Below are positions 1-8,720 of a stretch of 64,000 bases of DNA, piece after piece. Origin of the DNA: an uncultured Clostridia bacterium (GTDB lineage: Bacteria > Bacillota > Clostridia > TANB77 > CAG-508); assembly GCA_948777935.1 (NCBI GenBank), contig CAQDYY010000001.1, forward strand, positions 440,191 through 504,190, written 5' to 3'. The first letter of the stretch is position 1. The number at the start of each line of letters is the position of its first letter. A program made the translations under genes and the position numbers. Below the pieces are notes generated by a model. That model made no database searches. It was not told the DNA's origin and was given only the letters and a program-made list of their open reading frames with translations.

Positions 1-620
1 TAAATAGAATTTTTCCTATTTTTGGATATGGTATAAACCAAACTTTTTTTACTGGAATGACTAATATATTTGCATTTACAGGAATTAGTTATTTATATTT
101 CTTAAAGCCATTTCTAAAAAAGCCCGAAAGCTTTAACAAGATTAGCTATATTTCAATAGGTATTTCTGCTTTTTACTTATTTTTAAGTATAGTCACACTT
201 CTATTTTCCTTTGCAGATGTTTTAACTGTTAATGACCTTTCTTCTGTATATGTACTAATTCGTGGTACAGATTTTGGAAGATTTTTGCAAAGGCCTGATG
301 CATTATTTATTTTAGGTTGGATTTTAGTTCTTATGAGTTATATAAGTACTACTGTTTTACTAGTTAACCATATATTTAGCAAACTAGCAAAAATACAAGA
401 TACAAAGCCTATGGTTTATTGTTTTTCTACATTATGTTTTATTTTTGCATTAATTCCAAAAAACATGGTTGCAATTAGATGGCTAGAAGATACTCTATTT
501 CGTTATGTAACAATTATTTTAGTATTTATAATTAGTTTTTGCATTCTTCTATTTGCGTATTTTAAACACAAAAAGCAGATGTCTTATGTACAAAAGGGGG
601 GTTTAACAAGTGAAACTTAA
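1..620 (+). CDS. GerAB-type spore germination permease, C-terminal part
   Basis: The frame is open from base 3 with no stop, so the gene begins left of the window and about 205 codons remain. The visible part is a polytopic membrane protein with roughly five hydrophobic helices and a basic C-terminal tail (KHKKQ). GerAB-family proteins belong to the APC superfamily and form the nutrient-sensing transmembrane subunit of GerA-type germinant receptors in the inner spore membrane. The identification leans on its neighbour. The stop overlaps the start of a clear GerAC-type lipoprotein by 11 bp, which is the usual B-C order of ger operons. The ATG at 57 lies inside a helix and is not the true start. 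Confidence 0.82.
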   Translation, partial: NRIFPIFGYGINQTFFTGMTNIFAFTGISYLYFLKPFLKKPESFNKISYISIGISAFYLFLSIVTLLFSFADVLTVNDLSSVYVLIRGTDFGRFLQRPDALFILGWILVLMSYISTTVLLVNHIFSKLAKIQDTKPMVYCFSTLCFIFALIPKNMVAIRWLEDTLFRYVTIILVFIISFCILLFAYFKHKKQMSYVQKGGLTSET

Positions 621-1848
621 AAAACTTAGAACATTAATATGTCTTTTTCTTATTATAACTACTCTATTCTTTTCTCTTTCTGGTTGTTATAACTCTCAAA
701 ACATTGACCGTTTAGCTTATGTAGTTGCTATAGGATTTGATGTTGGCGAAAACAATAAGTTAAAACTAAGTTTTCAAGTTTCTGTACCCAGTAATAGTTC
801 AGATGGAGGAAGTTCTTCACAATCCGATTCTTCTATTGTAACTTCAATAGAATGTTCTTCTTTTGATTCTGGTGTAAATATATTAAATAGCTATTTAAGT
901 AAAGAATCAAACCTTGCACATTGCAAAATTATTGTATTTTCTGAGGATTTTGCAAACAGAGGCATTTCAGAAACGCTATTTACATTAATGAATACAATAG
1001 ATGTACGACCAGACTGTAATGTATTAGTTAGTAGATGTAGTGCAGAATACTTTTTGAATAACTCTAAGCCAATGTTAGAGAAACTTTCAGCCAGATATTA
1101 TGAAATTGCTCCTACTACTAGTCAATATACTGGTTTAACAGAAAATGTAACCCTCAGCCAATTTTTTTCTGATTATACAGATACATTTAGGAGTAGTTTT
1201 GCTATTTTAGGAGGAATTAACTCTGATAATACTCATAGTGCAAATGTTGGTGAATCTCCAACTGAAATAGATGCTTCTAACAAAGCTAACGAAACATTAA
1301 TTCATGGTAAGCCAAATATTGAAAATATTGGACTTGCGGTTTTTTATAAAGATAAATTAGTAGGAGAACTAACAGGGCTAGAAACCATTTGTCACCAAAT
1401 AATCTGTAATAGCTTAGATACTTGTGTTATTAATATACCAAGTCCTTTTGAAGAAGGTCAAACAATCTCCCTTAAACTTCGTTTAGTTAATAATACGAAA
1501 AATAAAGTAGAACTTGTAAATGGCACACCATATATTACATCAGATGTTACATTAGATGCACGTATTTTAAGTATGGATGAAAATTCCAAATATTTAACAA
1601 TGGAAAACGTCTCTTTATTAGAAAAATCTGCTAATTTTTATTTAACTACCAAATTGCATGATTATTTATACAAAGTTTCAAAAGATTTGAAAAGTGATAT
1701 TGATGGATTTGGAAAGTATATTGTAAAAGATTTTTTAACTATGGAAGAATGGGAAAATTTCAATTGGCTAGAAAATTTTAAAAATTCTTTCTTTGATGTT
1801 AAAGTAGAAACAAAGGTAAAATCTGGATATATTTTTATGGAAAGCTAG
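610..1848 (+). CDS. GerAC-type germinant receptor lipoprotein
   Basis: The gene has a GTG start at 610, with an AAAGGGGGG ribosome site just upstream inside the end of the preceding permease gene, so the two are probably translationally coupled. The 412-residue product has a lipoprotein signal peptide ending in the lipobox LSGC with Cys26, followed directly by N-x-x-NIDRLAYVVAIGFD. That opening is typical of Ger(x)C proteins. The family forms the C subunit of nutrient germinant receptors, anchored by lipid on the outer face of the inner spore membrane. Length fits the family (about 370-410). The ligand cannot be read from sequence. Confidence 0.93.
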   Translation: MKLKKLRTLICLFLIITTLFFSLSGCYNSQNIDRLAYVVAIGFDVGENNKLKLSFQVSVPSNSSDGGSSSQSDSSIVTSIECSSFDSGVNILNSYLSKESNLAHCKIIVFSEDFANRGISETLFTLMNTIDVRPDCNVLVSRCSAEYFLNNSKPMLEKLSARYYEIAPTTSQYTGLTENVTLSQFFSDYTDTFRSSFAILGGINSDNTHSANVGESPTEIDASNKANETLIHGKPNIENIGLAVFYKDKLVGELTGLETICHQIICNSLDTCVINIPSPFEEGQTISLKLRLVNNTKNKVELVNGTPYITSDVTLDARILSMDENSKYLTMENVSLLEKSANFYLTTKLHDYLYKVSKDLKSDIDGFGKYIVKDFLTMEEWENFNWLENFKNSFFDVKVETKVKSGYIFMES

Positions 1849-1858
1849 GTGATATATT

Positions 1859-2033
1859 TTGAAAATTGTTATTGCTATTTTATCATTTTTTGTATTTTTA
1901 AAAACATTTTTTTATGGAATTTATGAATGGAAAGAACAAAAAAATAAACGGAGGTAGTATTGCAATTTTTGTATTAAGCATTATTACTCTAATTGTTCCA
2001 ACATTTTTAGTAAATTTACGAATTAACTTGTAG
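1859..2033 (+). pseudogene. Small two-helix ger-operon membrane protein, split by a frameshift
   Basis: Two tiny overlapping frames follow gerAC. The first runs 1859-1957 (TTG start, 32 codons) and starts KIVIAILSFFVFLKTFFYGI. The second runs 1923-2033 (36 codons) and holds a helix read SIAIFVLSIITLIVPTFLV. Each has one membrane segment. They overlap at a run of seven A at 1938-1944. Removing one A would join them into a single protein of about 55-58 residues with two helices, the size and topology of the small D-type subunit often found in ger operons. I infer one gene broken by a one-base expansion, or read by slippage on the A run. Two coupled single-helix peptides are also possible. Confidence 0.55.
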
Positions 2034-2053
2034 GATATTCTATTTGTACAATA

Positions 2054-2250
2054 TGTAGCTGTAACCTAAAATATTAAAATTTGAAAAGAAGCGTCTTGAA
2101 AGTAAATTTTGTATACGTATGTTTTAAAAATTTGTGGGAGAATCTCACACCCCTGTGAGAGGGGCCTACAAATTTTTATTACATACTGTGCAAAATTTAT
2201 CTTGAACGAGCGGATTTGAAAATTTTATATATTTTAGGTTCACAGCTACA
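2054..2250. repeat. 197 bp imperfect inverted repeat (MITE-like or bidirectional terminator)
   Basis: The outer ends TGTAGCTGTaACCTAAAATAT and its near-perfect complement close at 2250. Pairing then continues inward with interruptions on both arms (for example ACAAATTTTTA against TAAAAATTTGT). The tip carries a second hairpin rich in C and G, around 2130-2170. The element fills the gap between the ger operon on the plus strand and truB on the minus strand, so any transcript from either side would fold into a long hairpin. No coding frame is inside. No second copy is seen in the window. Confidence 0.75.
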
Positions 2251-2275
2251 GTTTACAACTTTAAATATTTTATCA

Positions 2276-3133
2276 TCACAACACAACATCTCTTTTTAGT
2301 GTTCCACTTTTTACCACACCAATTCCAATAAACTGCTTATTTATATCATATATCCTATAAATATCATCTTCTAGCACATATTCTAGCTTTACTCCATTTA
2401 GAAACAACTCTAACCTTTTATTATCTAATATAATTTCTTGTTTTTTACTAAAAAATTCTTCTATTGTAATGATTTTAGAAGATATGTCTCCTTCTTGTTT
2501 TAACTCATCTATAGTTACACCATCTTCTATTTTAAAATTCCCTACTCTAAGCCTCGCTAACTCTTTCATGCACCCAACAGTTCCTAATTTTTCAGCAATT
2601 TGTTCACAAAGAGTTCGTATATATGTACCTTTCCCACAATGTACTCTAAATGTTATCTCTTTTTTTTCTTCATCAACATCTTCTAATTCAATTTCATAAA
2701 TTGTAATTAACCTAGTTGGTACTTCTACTGTCTTTCCTTGCCTTGCATATTCATATAACTTTTTTCCATTTACTTTAATTGCAGAAAACATTGGTGGAGT
2801 TTGTTTATTTTCACCTAACATAGAAAAAAGTACATCTTTAATTTTCTCAACTCTTGGCATTTTAATATCTTGCTTTTCTATAATATTACCTGTAAAATCT
2901 GCTGTATCAGTTTTTATACCTAAAGTTAAAATAGCACGATATGTTTTATCGTGCTCTATTAAATATTTTGAAATTTTTGTTGCTTTCCCTATTAATAGAG
3001 GTAACACCCCTGTTGCTTCAGGATCTAATGTACCAGTATGCCCTACTTTTTCTTTTAGTACTTTTTTTACTATTGCTACTACATCATGTGATGTGTAGTC
3101 TTTTTCTTTATTTATTATTATAATTCCATCCAT
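2276..3133 (-). CDS. truB: tRNA pseudouridine-55 synthase TruB
   Basis: The enzyme converts U55 of the T-loop to pseudouridine in tRNA. The 285-residue protein opens with MDGIIIINKEKDYTSHDVV and carries the catalytic motif GHTGTLDPEATG with Asp37, followed by LIGKATK. The motif GKGTYIRTL, typical of the family, lies in the middle. Length is normal and no lesion is seen. It is the last gene of the nusA-infB operon, the usual place for truB in Firmicutes. It is separated from nrnA by a 76 bp gap containing one copy of the GGGCAC palindrome. Confidence 0.97.
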   Translation of the reverse strand: MDGIIIINKEKDYTSHDVVAIVKKVLKEKVGHTGTLDPEATGVLPLLIGKATKISKYLIEHDKTYRAILTLGIKTDTADFTGNIIEKQDIKMPRVEKIKDVLFSMLGENKQTPPMFSAIKVNGKKLYEYARQGKTVEVPTRLITIYEIELEDVDEEKKEITFRVHCGKGTYIRTLCEQIAEKLGTVGCMKELARLRVGNFKIEDGVTIDELKQEGDISSKIITIEEFFSKKQEIILDNKRLELFLNGVKLEYVLEDDIYRIYDINKQFIGIGVVKSGTLKRDVVL

Positions 3134-3155
3134 GTCTTCTCCTAATAATTAAGAA

Positions 3156-3206
3156 GGGCACAGTGGTGTCATGTCTTTTGGGTATTCCCACAAACGATGC
3201 CCCTAC
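3156..3206. repeat. GGGCAC...TGCCCCTAC palindromic repeat, copy 1
   Basis: About 51 bp: GGGCACAGTGGTGTCATGTC, a short variable middle, then TATTCCCACAAACGATGCCC and CTAC. The ends are inverted (GGGCA / TGCCC), and GTGG pairs with CCAC further in. This copy sits inside the minus-strand operon between truB and nrnA. Five more copies lie at 14132, 31857, 33645, 36528 and 40616, all in the same orientation on the plus strand. Confidence 0.85.
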
Positions 3207-3209
3207 AAT

Positions 3210-4163
3210 CTATTTCAAATGTTTTTTTACTTCATTTATTATTCTTTCTTTTACTTCTTCTAAAGTTCCATGAACTTGGCAACCTGCTGCATGAAGATGC
3301 CCTCCTCCATTAAACATCATTCCTACATCTGATACATTTACATATTCATTTGAACGTAGTGAGCCTTTATATAATCCTTCTTCTTTTTCACTAAGAAGAA
3401 TTGATACTTCTACTCCTTCTATACTTCTTCCTATATCTACTAAACCAGATTGGTCTCCGTTTTTAGCACCTGCTAATTCTTCATCTTTTTTTGTAATATA
3501 TGTAAATGCAATTTTTCCATCTTCTATAAGTTCTAAACGATCCATTGCAATTTTACTAAGTTCAAAATGTCCTTTTGTCTGCTTTTCCAAAACTTTTCTA
3601 TATATGTCTGCAACATTTACTCCTATGCTTAATAACCAAGCTGTAAACTCAAATGTTTCTTTTGATGTTCCTTGGTATTTAAAACCTCCTGTATCTGTAA
3701 TAATTCCAGTAACTAGTGAGCTTCCTATTTCTTTATCAATTTTAACTCCTAAGTATTCTAATACTAAAATTAGAATTTGGCAACAAGCTGGCGCATCTGG
3801 ATTTACAAAATTATAATCTGCAAACATTGCATTTACACTATGATGATCAATATTTATTGTTGTACGAGCATTCTCAAAGTATTTTGCAAAGCCATTTAAG
3901 CGCTTAATATCACTACAATCTAATGCAATTGCTAAATCATATATCTCTTTTGTTCCTTCTTTTTGCATTTTGCTAGCTTCTGGCAAAAAGCTAAAGATTT
4001 CTGGATATTCTGGCACTATCATTTCTGGTTTTTTTCCTAATTGCACTAATGCATTATACATACTAAGAGTACTTCCAATTGCATCTCCATCTGGGTTCTC
4101 ATGAGTTAAAATAACTATGCTCTCTGCTTTTTCTATCTCTTCTTTTATATTATCTAATGTCAT
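3210..4163 (-). CDS. nrnA: DHH-family phosphoesterase NrnA (oligoribonuclease / pAp phosphatase)
   Basis: The protein has 317 residues. The N-terminal DHH domain shows HENPDGDAIGS at 21-31, LDCSD near 81-85 and the family triad in NIDHHSV (Asp106-His107-His108). The C-terminal DHHA1 domain carries GGGHLHAAGC. In Bacillus NrnA degrades nano-RNA and dephosphorylates 3'-phosphoadenosine 5'-phosphate, using manganese bound by the DHH and Asp residues. All expected metal ligands are present. It lies between rbfA and truB in the nusA-infB operon, a standard position in Firmicutes. Confidence 0.93.
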   Translation of the reverse strand: MTLDNIKEEIEKAESIVILTHENPDGDAIGSTLSMYNALVQLGKKPEMIVPEYPEIFSFLPEASKMQKEGTKEIYDLAIALDCSDIKRLNGFAKYFENARTTINIDHHSVNAMFADYNFVNPDAPACCQILILVLEYLGVKIDKEIGSSLVTGIITDTGGFKYQGTSKETFEFTAWLLSIGVNVADIYRKVLEKQTKGHFELSKIAMDRLELIEDGKIAFTYITKKDEELAGAKNGDQSGLVDIGRSIEGVEVSILLSEKEEGLYKGSLRSNEYVNVSDVGMMFNGGGHLHAAGCQVHGTLEEVKERIINEVKKHLK

Positions 4164-4184
4164 TTATTTTTCTCCTATTCTTTG

Positions 4185-4336
4185 TTTATACTGTAAGAAT
4201 TTTTATCCGGGTGGATGAAAAGCTCCATACAGTATAAATATGCAAATTTCTAGAATTACTAACGTATAACTTATCCGTACGCATTAAAAATGCTACGGAT
4301 AAGAAATCTTTGCGGTTCCCACCGCTTAGAAATTCT
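4185..4336. repeat. Three consecutive palindromes in the rbfA-nrnA gap
   Basis: The gap holds three inverted repeats in a row. The first is TTTATACTGTA (4185-4195) with its complement at 4228-4238. The second is CTTATCCGTA (4270-4279) with TACGGATAAG (4294-4303), plus inner GCATT/AATGC pairs. The third is GCGGT/ACCGC with flanking AT pairs, at about 4302-4336. They would form three hairpins in the operon mRNA between two cotranscribed genes. There is no T-run typical of a terminator. They may be processing sites or remnants of repeat elements. Confidence 0.6.
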
Positions 4337-4703
4337 TGTATTTGTTATCATCTTTTTTAGGCATAATTTCTTTTAGTATGGAATCTATTTTAGATCCATA
4401 TTCAATTGAATCATCTAACACAAAAACAAGTTCTGGTGTAATTCTTAAGTTTATTGTTTTTGCAATTCCACTTCTAATAAAACCAGAAGATTTTTTCAAT
4501 GCTTCTAATGTTTCATTTGTATTTTTAGAATTTAATATACTAACATATACTTTAGCATATTTTAAATCTGGTGTAACATGTACTTTTGTTACACTAATTA
4601 ATCCTGTTACATTTGGATTTTGTAGTTCATAACTAATTATATGACTAATTTCCTTTTTTAATTCCTCACCAATTCTTTCAAATCGCGCATTATTCTTTGG
4701 CAT
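4326..4703 (-). CDS. rbfA: Ribosome-binding factor RbfA
   Basis: The 125-residue protein starts MPKNNARFERIGEELKKEIS and has the KH-like fold signature SVTKVHVTPDLKYAKVYVS, in which the variable residues fit the RbfA family. RbfA binds the 30S subunit during late maturation near the 5' end of 16S rRNA and is needed for growth in the cold. It follows infB and a small charged gene in the transcription direction. The last codons overlap the third palindrome of the gap before nrnA. Confidence 0.95.
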   Translation of the reverse strand: MPKNNARFERIGEELKKEISHIISYELQNPNVTGLISVTKVHVTPDLKYAKVYVSILNSKNTNETLEALKKSSGFIRSGIAKTINLRITPELVFVLDDSIEYGSKIDSILKEIMPKKDDNKYKNF

Positions 4704-4714
4704 GATGCCCTCCT

Positions 4715-5155
4715 TTATCTTTCTTCTCCTGAGTGTATTCCATCATATAAAGATGAGTATTTTTTTTCTTCTAGCTTTGGAGAAATATTAACATTTTTCC
4801 ATAGTTCTTCTTTCTTTTGTTGTTCTTTTTCTTCTCTATTTAGCCTTATATCTCGTTGTTCTTCTACACTATATTGTAATCGACTTTTTATAAATTCTTC
4901 TCTTTCTTGTTCTTTTGTTTTCACTCCTTTTGCTATTTGTTCATTTTTTGCTATTTTCTGTTTTTTTCTTTGTTCTCTTCTTTTTTGTCTTCTTTCTTCA
5001 TTTTCTTTCATTCTTTGTTGTTTTTCTTCTTCATTTCTTATATGTTTTTGTTCTTTTTCTCTTTTAGCTTTCTTCTTTTGTGATTGTAGCATTCCAATAT
5101 GCCTTAAATTTTGCTTATTTCTTTGTTCTTTTTCTTTTTTAGCATTCTTTCCCAT
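4715..5155 (-). CDS. Highly charged coiled-coil-like protein in the infB operon, function unknown
   Basis: About 146 residues, almost entirely Lys, Glu, Arg, Gln and Asn, with runs such as KKKAKREKEQKH and RRQKRREQRKKQK that predict a long charged helix. No domain is recognised. The ATG at 5155 has GGAG about 8 bases upstream; GTG codons at 5158 and 5164 lie too close to that site. It sits between infB (16 bp upstream) and rbfA (11 bp downstream) with no gaps, so it is cotranscribed with translation factors. The strong positive charge would suit RNA or ribosome contact, but that is inference only. Confidence 0.75.
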   Translation of the reverse strand: MGKNAKKEKEQRNKQNLRHIGMLQSQKKKAKREKEQKHIRNEEEKQQRMKENEERRQKRREQRKKQKIAKNEQIAKGVKTKEQEREEFIKSRLQYSVEEQRDIRLNREEKEQQKKEELWKNVNISPKLEEKKYSSLYDGIHSGEER

Positions 5156-5171
5156 CACAATCACTCCATTT

Positions 5172-8138
5172 TTATTTTTTTACTTCTTCCATAACATAAA
5201 CTTCTAATGTATCTAATTCTACTATATCATTATAATTTTCAATTTGAAGTCCACATTCATATCCAGACGCTACTTCTTTTACATCATCTTTAAATCTCTT
5301 TAAAGATACTAGTTTTCCATCATGTATAACAACATTATCACGAATTACACGAATTCCTGCATTTCTTGCAATTTTTCCATCTGTTACATAGCATCCTGCA
5401 ATTGTTCCTACTCCACTTACTTTGAATGTTTGACGTACTTCTGCTGTTCCTATTACTTTTTCCTCAAATACTGGGTCTAGCATTCCTTTCATGGCAGCTT
5501 CGACATCTTCAATTGCTTGATAAATTACAGAATATTGTTTTATTTCAACTTCTTCTTTTTTAGCTACTTCTTTTGCAATTGGGTCTGGTCTAACATTAAA
5601 TGCAATAATTATAGCATTTGAAACTTTAGCAAGTGTTACATCAGATTCTGTTACTCCACCAACATTGGCATGAATTACTTTTACTTGCACTTCTTCGTTT
5701 GTTAATTTTTCTAAGCTTTGTGTTACAGCTTCAACAGAACCTTGTACATCTGCTTTTACAATAATATTTAATTGTTTTAAGTTACCTTTTTCAATTTCAC
5801 TAAATAAGTCATTTAAAGTTACTCTTGATGTTTGGTTTATGCTCTTTTCTCTTGCTTGACGTTTTCTTCTTTCAATTAAGTGTTTTGCAGTTTTTTCATC
5901 TTTTACTTCATAGAATGTATCTCCTGCTTCTGGCACTTCTGTTAGACCTGTTACTTCTACTGGCGTAGATGGTCCTGCTTTTTTTACTTTTTTTCCTTTA
6001 TCATCTGTCATTGTACGAATTCTACCAATAGCAGAACCTACAACAATTGTATCTCCAACATCTAAAGTTCCACGTTGTACAAGCATTGACACAACTGGTC
6101 CTCTTGTTTTATCAAGACGAGCCTCAATAACTGTTCCTTTTGATTGTTTTGTTGGGTTTGCTTTTAGTTCTTTCATATCTGCTACTAATAATACCATTTC
6201 TAGTAATGTATCTATGTTAATTCTCTTTTTAGCAGATATTTCAACAAATATTGTGTCTCCACCCCATTCTTCTGGAACTAACTCATATTTCATTAATTCT
6301 TGTTTTACTTTTTCAGGATTTGCACCTTCTACATCAATTTTATTAAGAGCAACAACAATTGGAATTTCTGCTGCTTTTGCATGGTTAATTGCTTCAATAG
6401 TTTGAGGCATAACCCCATCATTTGCAGCTACTACTAAAATTGCAATATCTGTAATTTGTGCTCCTCTAGCACGCATAGATGTAAAAGCTTCATGCCCTGG
6501 TGTATCTAAGAAAGTAATTTCTCTATCATTTATGCTAACTTTATATGCACCTATATGTTGTGTAATTCCTCCTGCTTCTCCTTCTATTACATTAGTACTT
6601 CTAATTGCATCTAATAATGATGTTTTTCCATGGTCTACGTGTCCCATAACTACTACTACTGGTGGTCTTGGCTTTAATTCATTTTGTGTATCTTCTGTTT
6701 CATCAAATAAGATATCTTCTTCTGTTACAGTTTCTTTCTTAATTGCTGTAATTCCAAATTCTTCTGCAATTAAGAATGCTGTATCAAAATCCACCTCATT
6801 ATTAATTGTTGCCATAACTCCATAGCCTAATAATTTTTTAATAACATCTGCTGTAGTTTTTTTCATTTCAGCAGCTAATTCCTTTACTGTTACAGGATCT
6901 GGTATAGTTATTTCTGTTAGTTCAAATATTTTTTGTTTTGTTCTTTCTTCTTGTTTATTTACTCTTTTCTTATTTTTCTTTCCACGTTGTGTTGTTAGGT
7001 CATAAAAGTCTAGCATTCCACCATCTTGCTCATCAAACATAGAAGATAAACGGTCATGTTGTTTTAAGCTTTTTAATTTATCTTCATTTATTTCATAGTC
7101 TCCACCACGTCTTGATTTTGGAGCTTTTTTCATCTTGTTTTCTTCATAACGGTTTTGTTTTTGTTTATCTATTGATTTATTATATTCTCTTACTACTTCT
7201 TTTTCAGCTACATCTGTCATAATGTTTTTAATGTTCTTCTCAATACCTTTTTCGTCAAGTGGTCTTCTTCCTCCATAGTTATTTTGGTTATTATTACGAT
7301 ATCCACCATTGTTAGGTCTATTTTGATGATATCCTCCACCATTTTGATTATTTCTATAATTGTTATTACCATCTCTATTTTGATTAAACCCATTATTACG
7401 TGAGCCTTGAAAATTATTGTTATTATTGTCTCTTGACCTATAATTATTATTATAGCTATTGCTATTATAACCATTATTTTGATTATGATTACGATATCCA
7501 TTATTATTTGGGTATCCGTTAGATTTAGGTCTTCTTTGTTCTTGCATTATGTTACTTTCTTTTTTAATAGTATCCTTCTTTTCTTCAACCTTAGGTTCTT
7601 GTTTTACTTCTTCTTTTATTTGTTTTGGCTGTTCTTCCAGTTTTTCTTCAACTTTTATAACTTCTTCTTTTACAATTTCCTCTTTTATCTCTTCCTTTAC
7701 TTCTTCCTTTTTAGGTGTTTTTAAGCCAAACAGTTCACTAACTGTCATTGGCTTTGATGGTTTATTGCGGTATACAATGTTGAAATCTTTGCTAGTATTT
7801 CTTTCTACAAAGCCTACTTCTTTTTTCTTTTGCTCCATTTTTCTCTTTTTTTCTTCTTCTTCCCTTTTTGCAATTTCTTCTTCTGATACAATAACTTCTC
7901 TACGAATAATAACTGGTGTGTCTTGTTTTGCCTTCTTTTCTTTTTTCTCTTGTACCGTCGTTTTGTTTTCTTCTTTCTTTTTCGTTTTAAAACTCTCCTT
8001 TATTTTTTTTGCTAATTCTTCTTCTACTGAACTCATATGACTTTTAACATCAATTTTCAACTCTTCTGCTCTTTTTATAATTTCTTTACTGGTTAAGTCA
8101 AGTTCTTTTGCAATTTCGTGTATTTTTATCTTACCCAA
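5172..8138 (-). CDS. infB: Translation initiation factor IF-2
   Basis: IF-2 is the GTPase that places fMet-tRNA on the 30S subunit and promotes 50S joining. A small N-terminal IF2_N domain (KIKIHEIAKELDLTSKEIIK) leads into a long Lys/Glu-rich stretch and then an unusual Asn/Gly/Tyr-rich segment, about residues 205-300. A second IF2_N domain (ITIPDPVTVKELAAEMKK) precedes the G domain with GHVDHGKTS near residue 500, DTPGHEAF and NKID. Beta-barrel and C-terminal initiator-tRNA domains follow. I chose TTG at 8138, preceded by GGGGGTGAA, rather than the GTG codons just upstream. It overlaps the end of ylxQ by a few bases, which suggests coupling. Confidence 0.97.
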   Translation of the reverse strand: MGKIKIHEIAKELDLTSKEIIKRAEELKIDVKSHMSSVEEELAKKIKESFKTKKKEENKTTVQEKKEKKAKQDTPVIIRREVIVSEEEIAKREEEEKKRKMEQKKKEVGFVERNTSKDFNIVYRNKPSKPMTVSELFGLKTPKKEEVKEEIKEEIVKEEVIKVEEKLEEQPKQIKEEVKQEPKVEEKKDTIKKESNIMQEQRRPKSNGYPNNNGYRNHNQNNGYNSNSYNNNYRSRDNNNNNFQGSRNNGFNQNRDGNNNYRNNQNGGGYHQNRPNNGGYRNNNQNNYGGRRPLDEKGIEKNIKNIMTDVAEKEVVREYNKSIDKQKQNRYEENKMKKAPKSRRGGDYEINEDKLKSLKQHDRLSSMFDEQDGGMLDFYDLTTQRGKKNKKRVNKQEERTKQKIFELTEITIPDPVTVKELAAEMKKTTADVIKKLLGYGVMATINNEVDFDTAFLIAEEFGITAIKKETVTEEDILFDETEDTQNELKPRPPVVVVMGHVDHGKTSLLDAIRSTNVIEGEAGGITQHIGAYKVSINDREITFLDTPGHEAFTSMRARGAQITDIAILVVAANDGVMPQTIEAINHAKAAEIPIVVALNKIDVEGANPEKVKQELMKYELVPEEWGGDTIFVEISAKKRINIDTLLEMVLLVADMKELKANPTKQSKGTVIEARLDKTRGPVVSMLVQRGTLDVGDTIVVGSAIGRIRTMTDDKGKKVKKAGPSTPVEVTGLTEVPEAGDTFYEVKDEKTAKHLIERRKRQAREKSINQTSRVTLNDLFSEIEKGNLKQLNIIVKADVQGSVEAVTQSLEKLTNEEVQVKVIHANVGGVTESDVTLAKVSNAIIIAFNVRPDPIAKEVAKKEEVEIKQYSVIYQAIEDVEAAMKGMLDPVFEEKVIGTAEVRQTFKVSGVGTIAGCYVTDGKIARNAGIRVIRDNVVIHDGKLVSLKRFKDDVKEVASGYECGLQIENYNDIVELDTLEVYVMEEVKK

Positions 8139-8451
8139 TAATTTCACCCCCACTAATTATTTTCTTAATTTCATCCGCAAAATTTTGATTTTTTAATACA
8201 TATACCGCCTTATTTGGTTTTCCAATTGCATTACTTAGTGCTTCAATCTCACCATAAATGCATATTGGTATTCCGTTTCTTTTACAAGCTATTTCAAAGT
8301 TTTTCTTAGTTCTATCTGATGCATCACTTGCTACTATAACTAAACTCACTTTTTTCTTTTCTATTAAATCCATACAAGCGTCAGTTCCAAATACAAGCCC
8401 ACCTGACTTCATGCATAATCCTAATAGTCCCTCTATTTTATGATTTATCAA
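8131..8451 (-). CDS. ylxQ: L7Ae-family ribosomal protein YlxQ
   Basis: The 106-residue protein has the L7Ae/L30e/S12e/Gadd45 fold pattern: GLLGLCMKSGGLVFGTDACM, then KVSLVIVASDASDRTKKNF and GIPICIYGEIEALSNAIGK. These proteins bind kink-turn RNA. YlxQ is a non-essential member found between rnpM and infB in Firmicutes. Its start overlaps the end of rnpM by 14 bp and its end overlaps the infB start, so three genes are interlocked. Confidence 0.92.
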   Translation of the reverse strand: MINHKIEGLLGLCMKSGGLVFGTDACMDLIEKKKVSLVIVASDASDRTKKNFEIACKRNGIPICIYGEIEALSNAIGKPNKAVYVLKNQNFADEIKKIISGGEIIG

Positions 8452-8710
8452 TAATCACACCTCTTAATTTTTCATAAATTGTATTCTCAATTTTCGTTTC
8501 AAGAGCTCTTTCAATTCTCTTTGTTTTTACTGCTTTTTCCAGACATTGTATATTATCACATATGTATGCACCACGTCCTAGCATTTTTCCTGATTTATCA
8601 ATATTTATCTCACCATTTGGTGATTTAACAATTCGAATTAAATCCTTTTTATCTTTTTTTCCATTACATCCCATGCAAGTTCTTTGTGGCATTTTTTTCA
8701 TTTCAAACAC
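8438..8710 (-). CDS. rnpM: RNase P modulator RnpM (YlxR)
   Basis: The 90-residue protein has the YlxR signature: RTCMGCNGKKDKKDLIRIV with its CxxC pair, then GEINIDKSGKMLGRGAYICD. In Bacillus the protein (renamed RnpM) binds RNase P RNA and lowers its activity; older work called it a nucleic-acid-binding protein. The start is preceded by an AGGAGG site. It sits 10 bp after nusA and overlaps ylxQ, the standard nusA-ylxR-ylxQ-infB order. Confidence 0.95.
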   Translation of the reverse strand: MFEMKKMPQRTCMGCNGKKDKKDLIRIVKSPNGEINIDKSGKMLGRGAYICDNIQCLEKAVKTKRIERALETKIENTIYEKLRGVIIDKS

Positions 8711-8720
8711 CTCCTAAAAC

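Noticed and set aside
7217..8040. Long frames opposite and beside infB
   Set aside because: They are shadows of the low-complexity Asn- and Glu/Lys-rich coding of IF-2, without ribosome sites.
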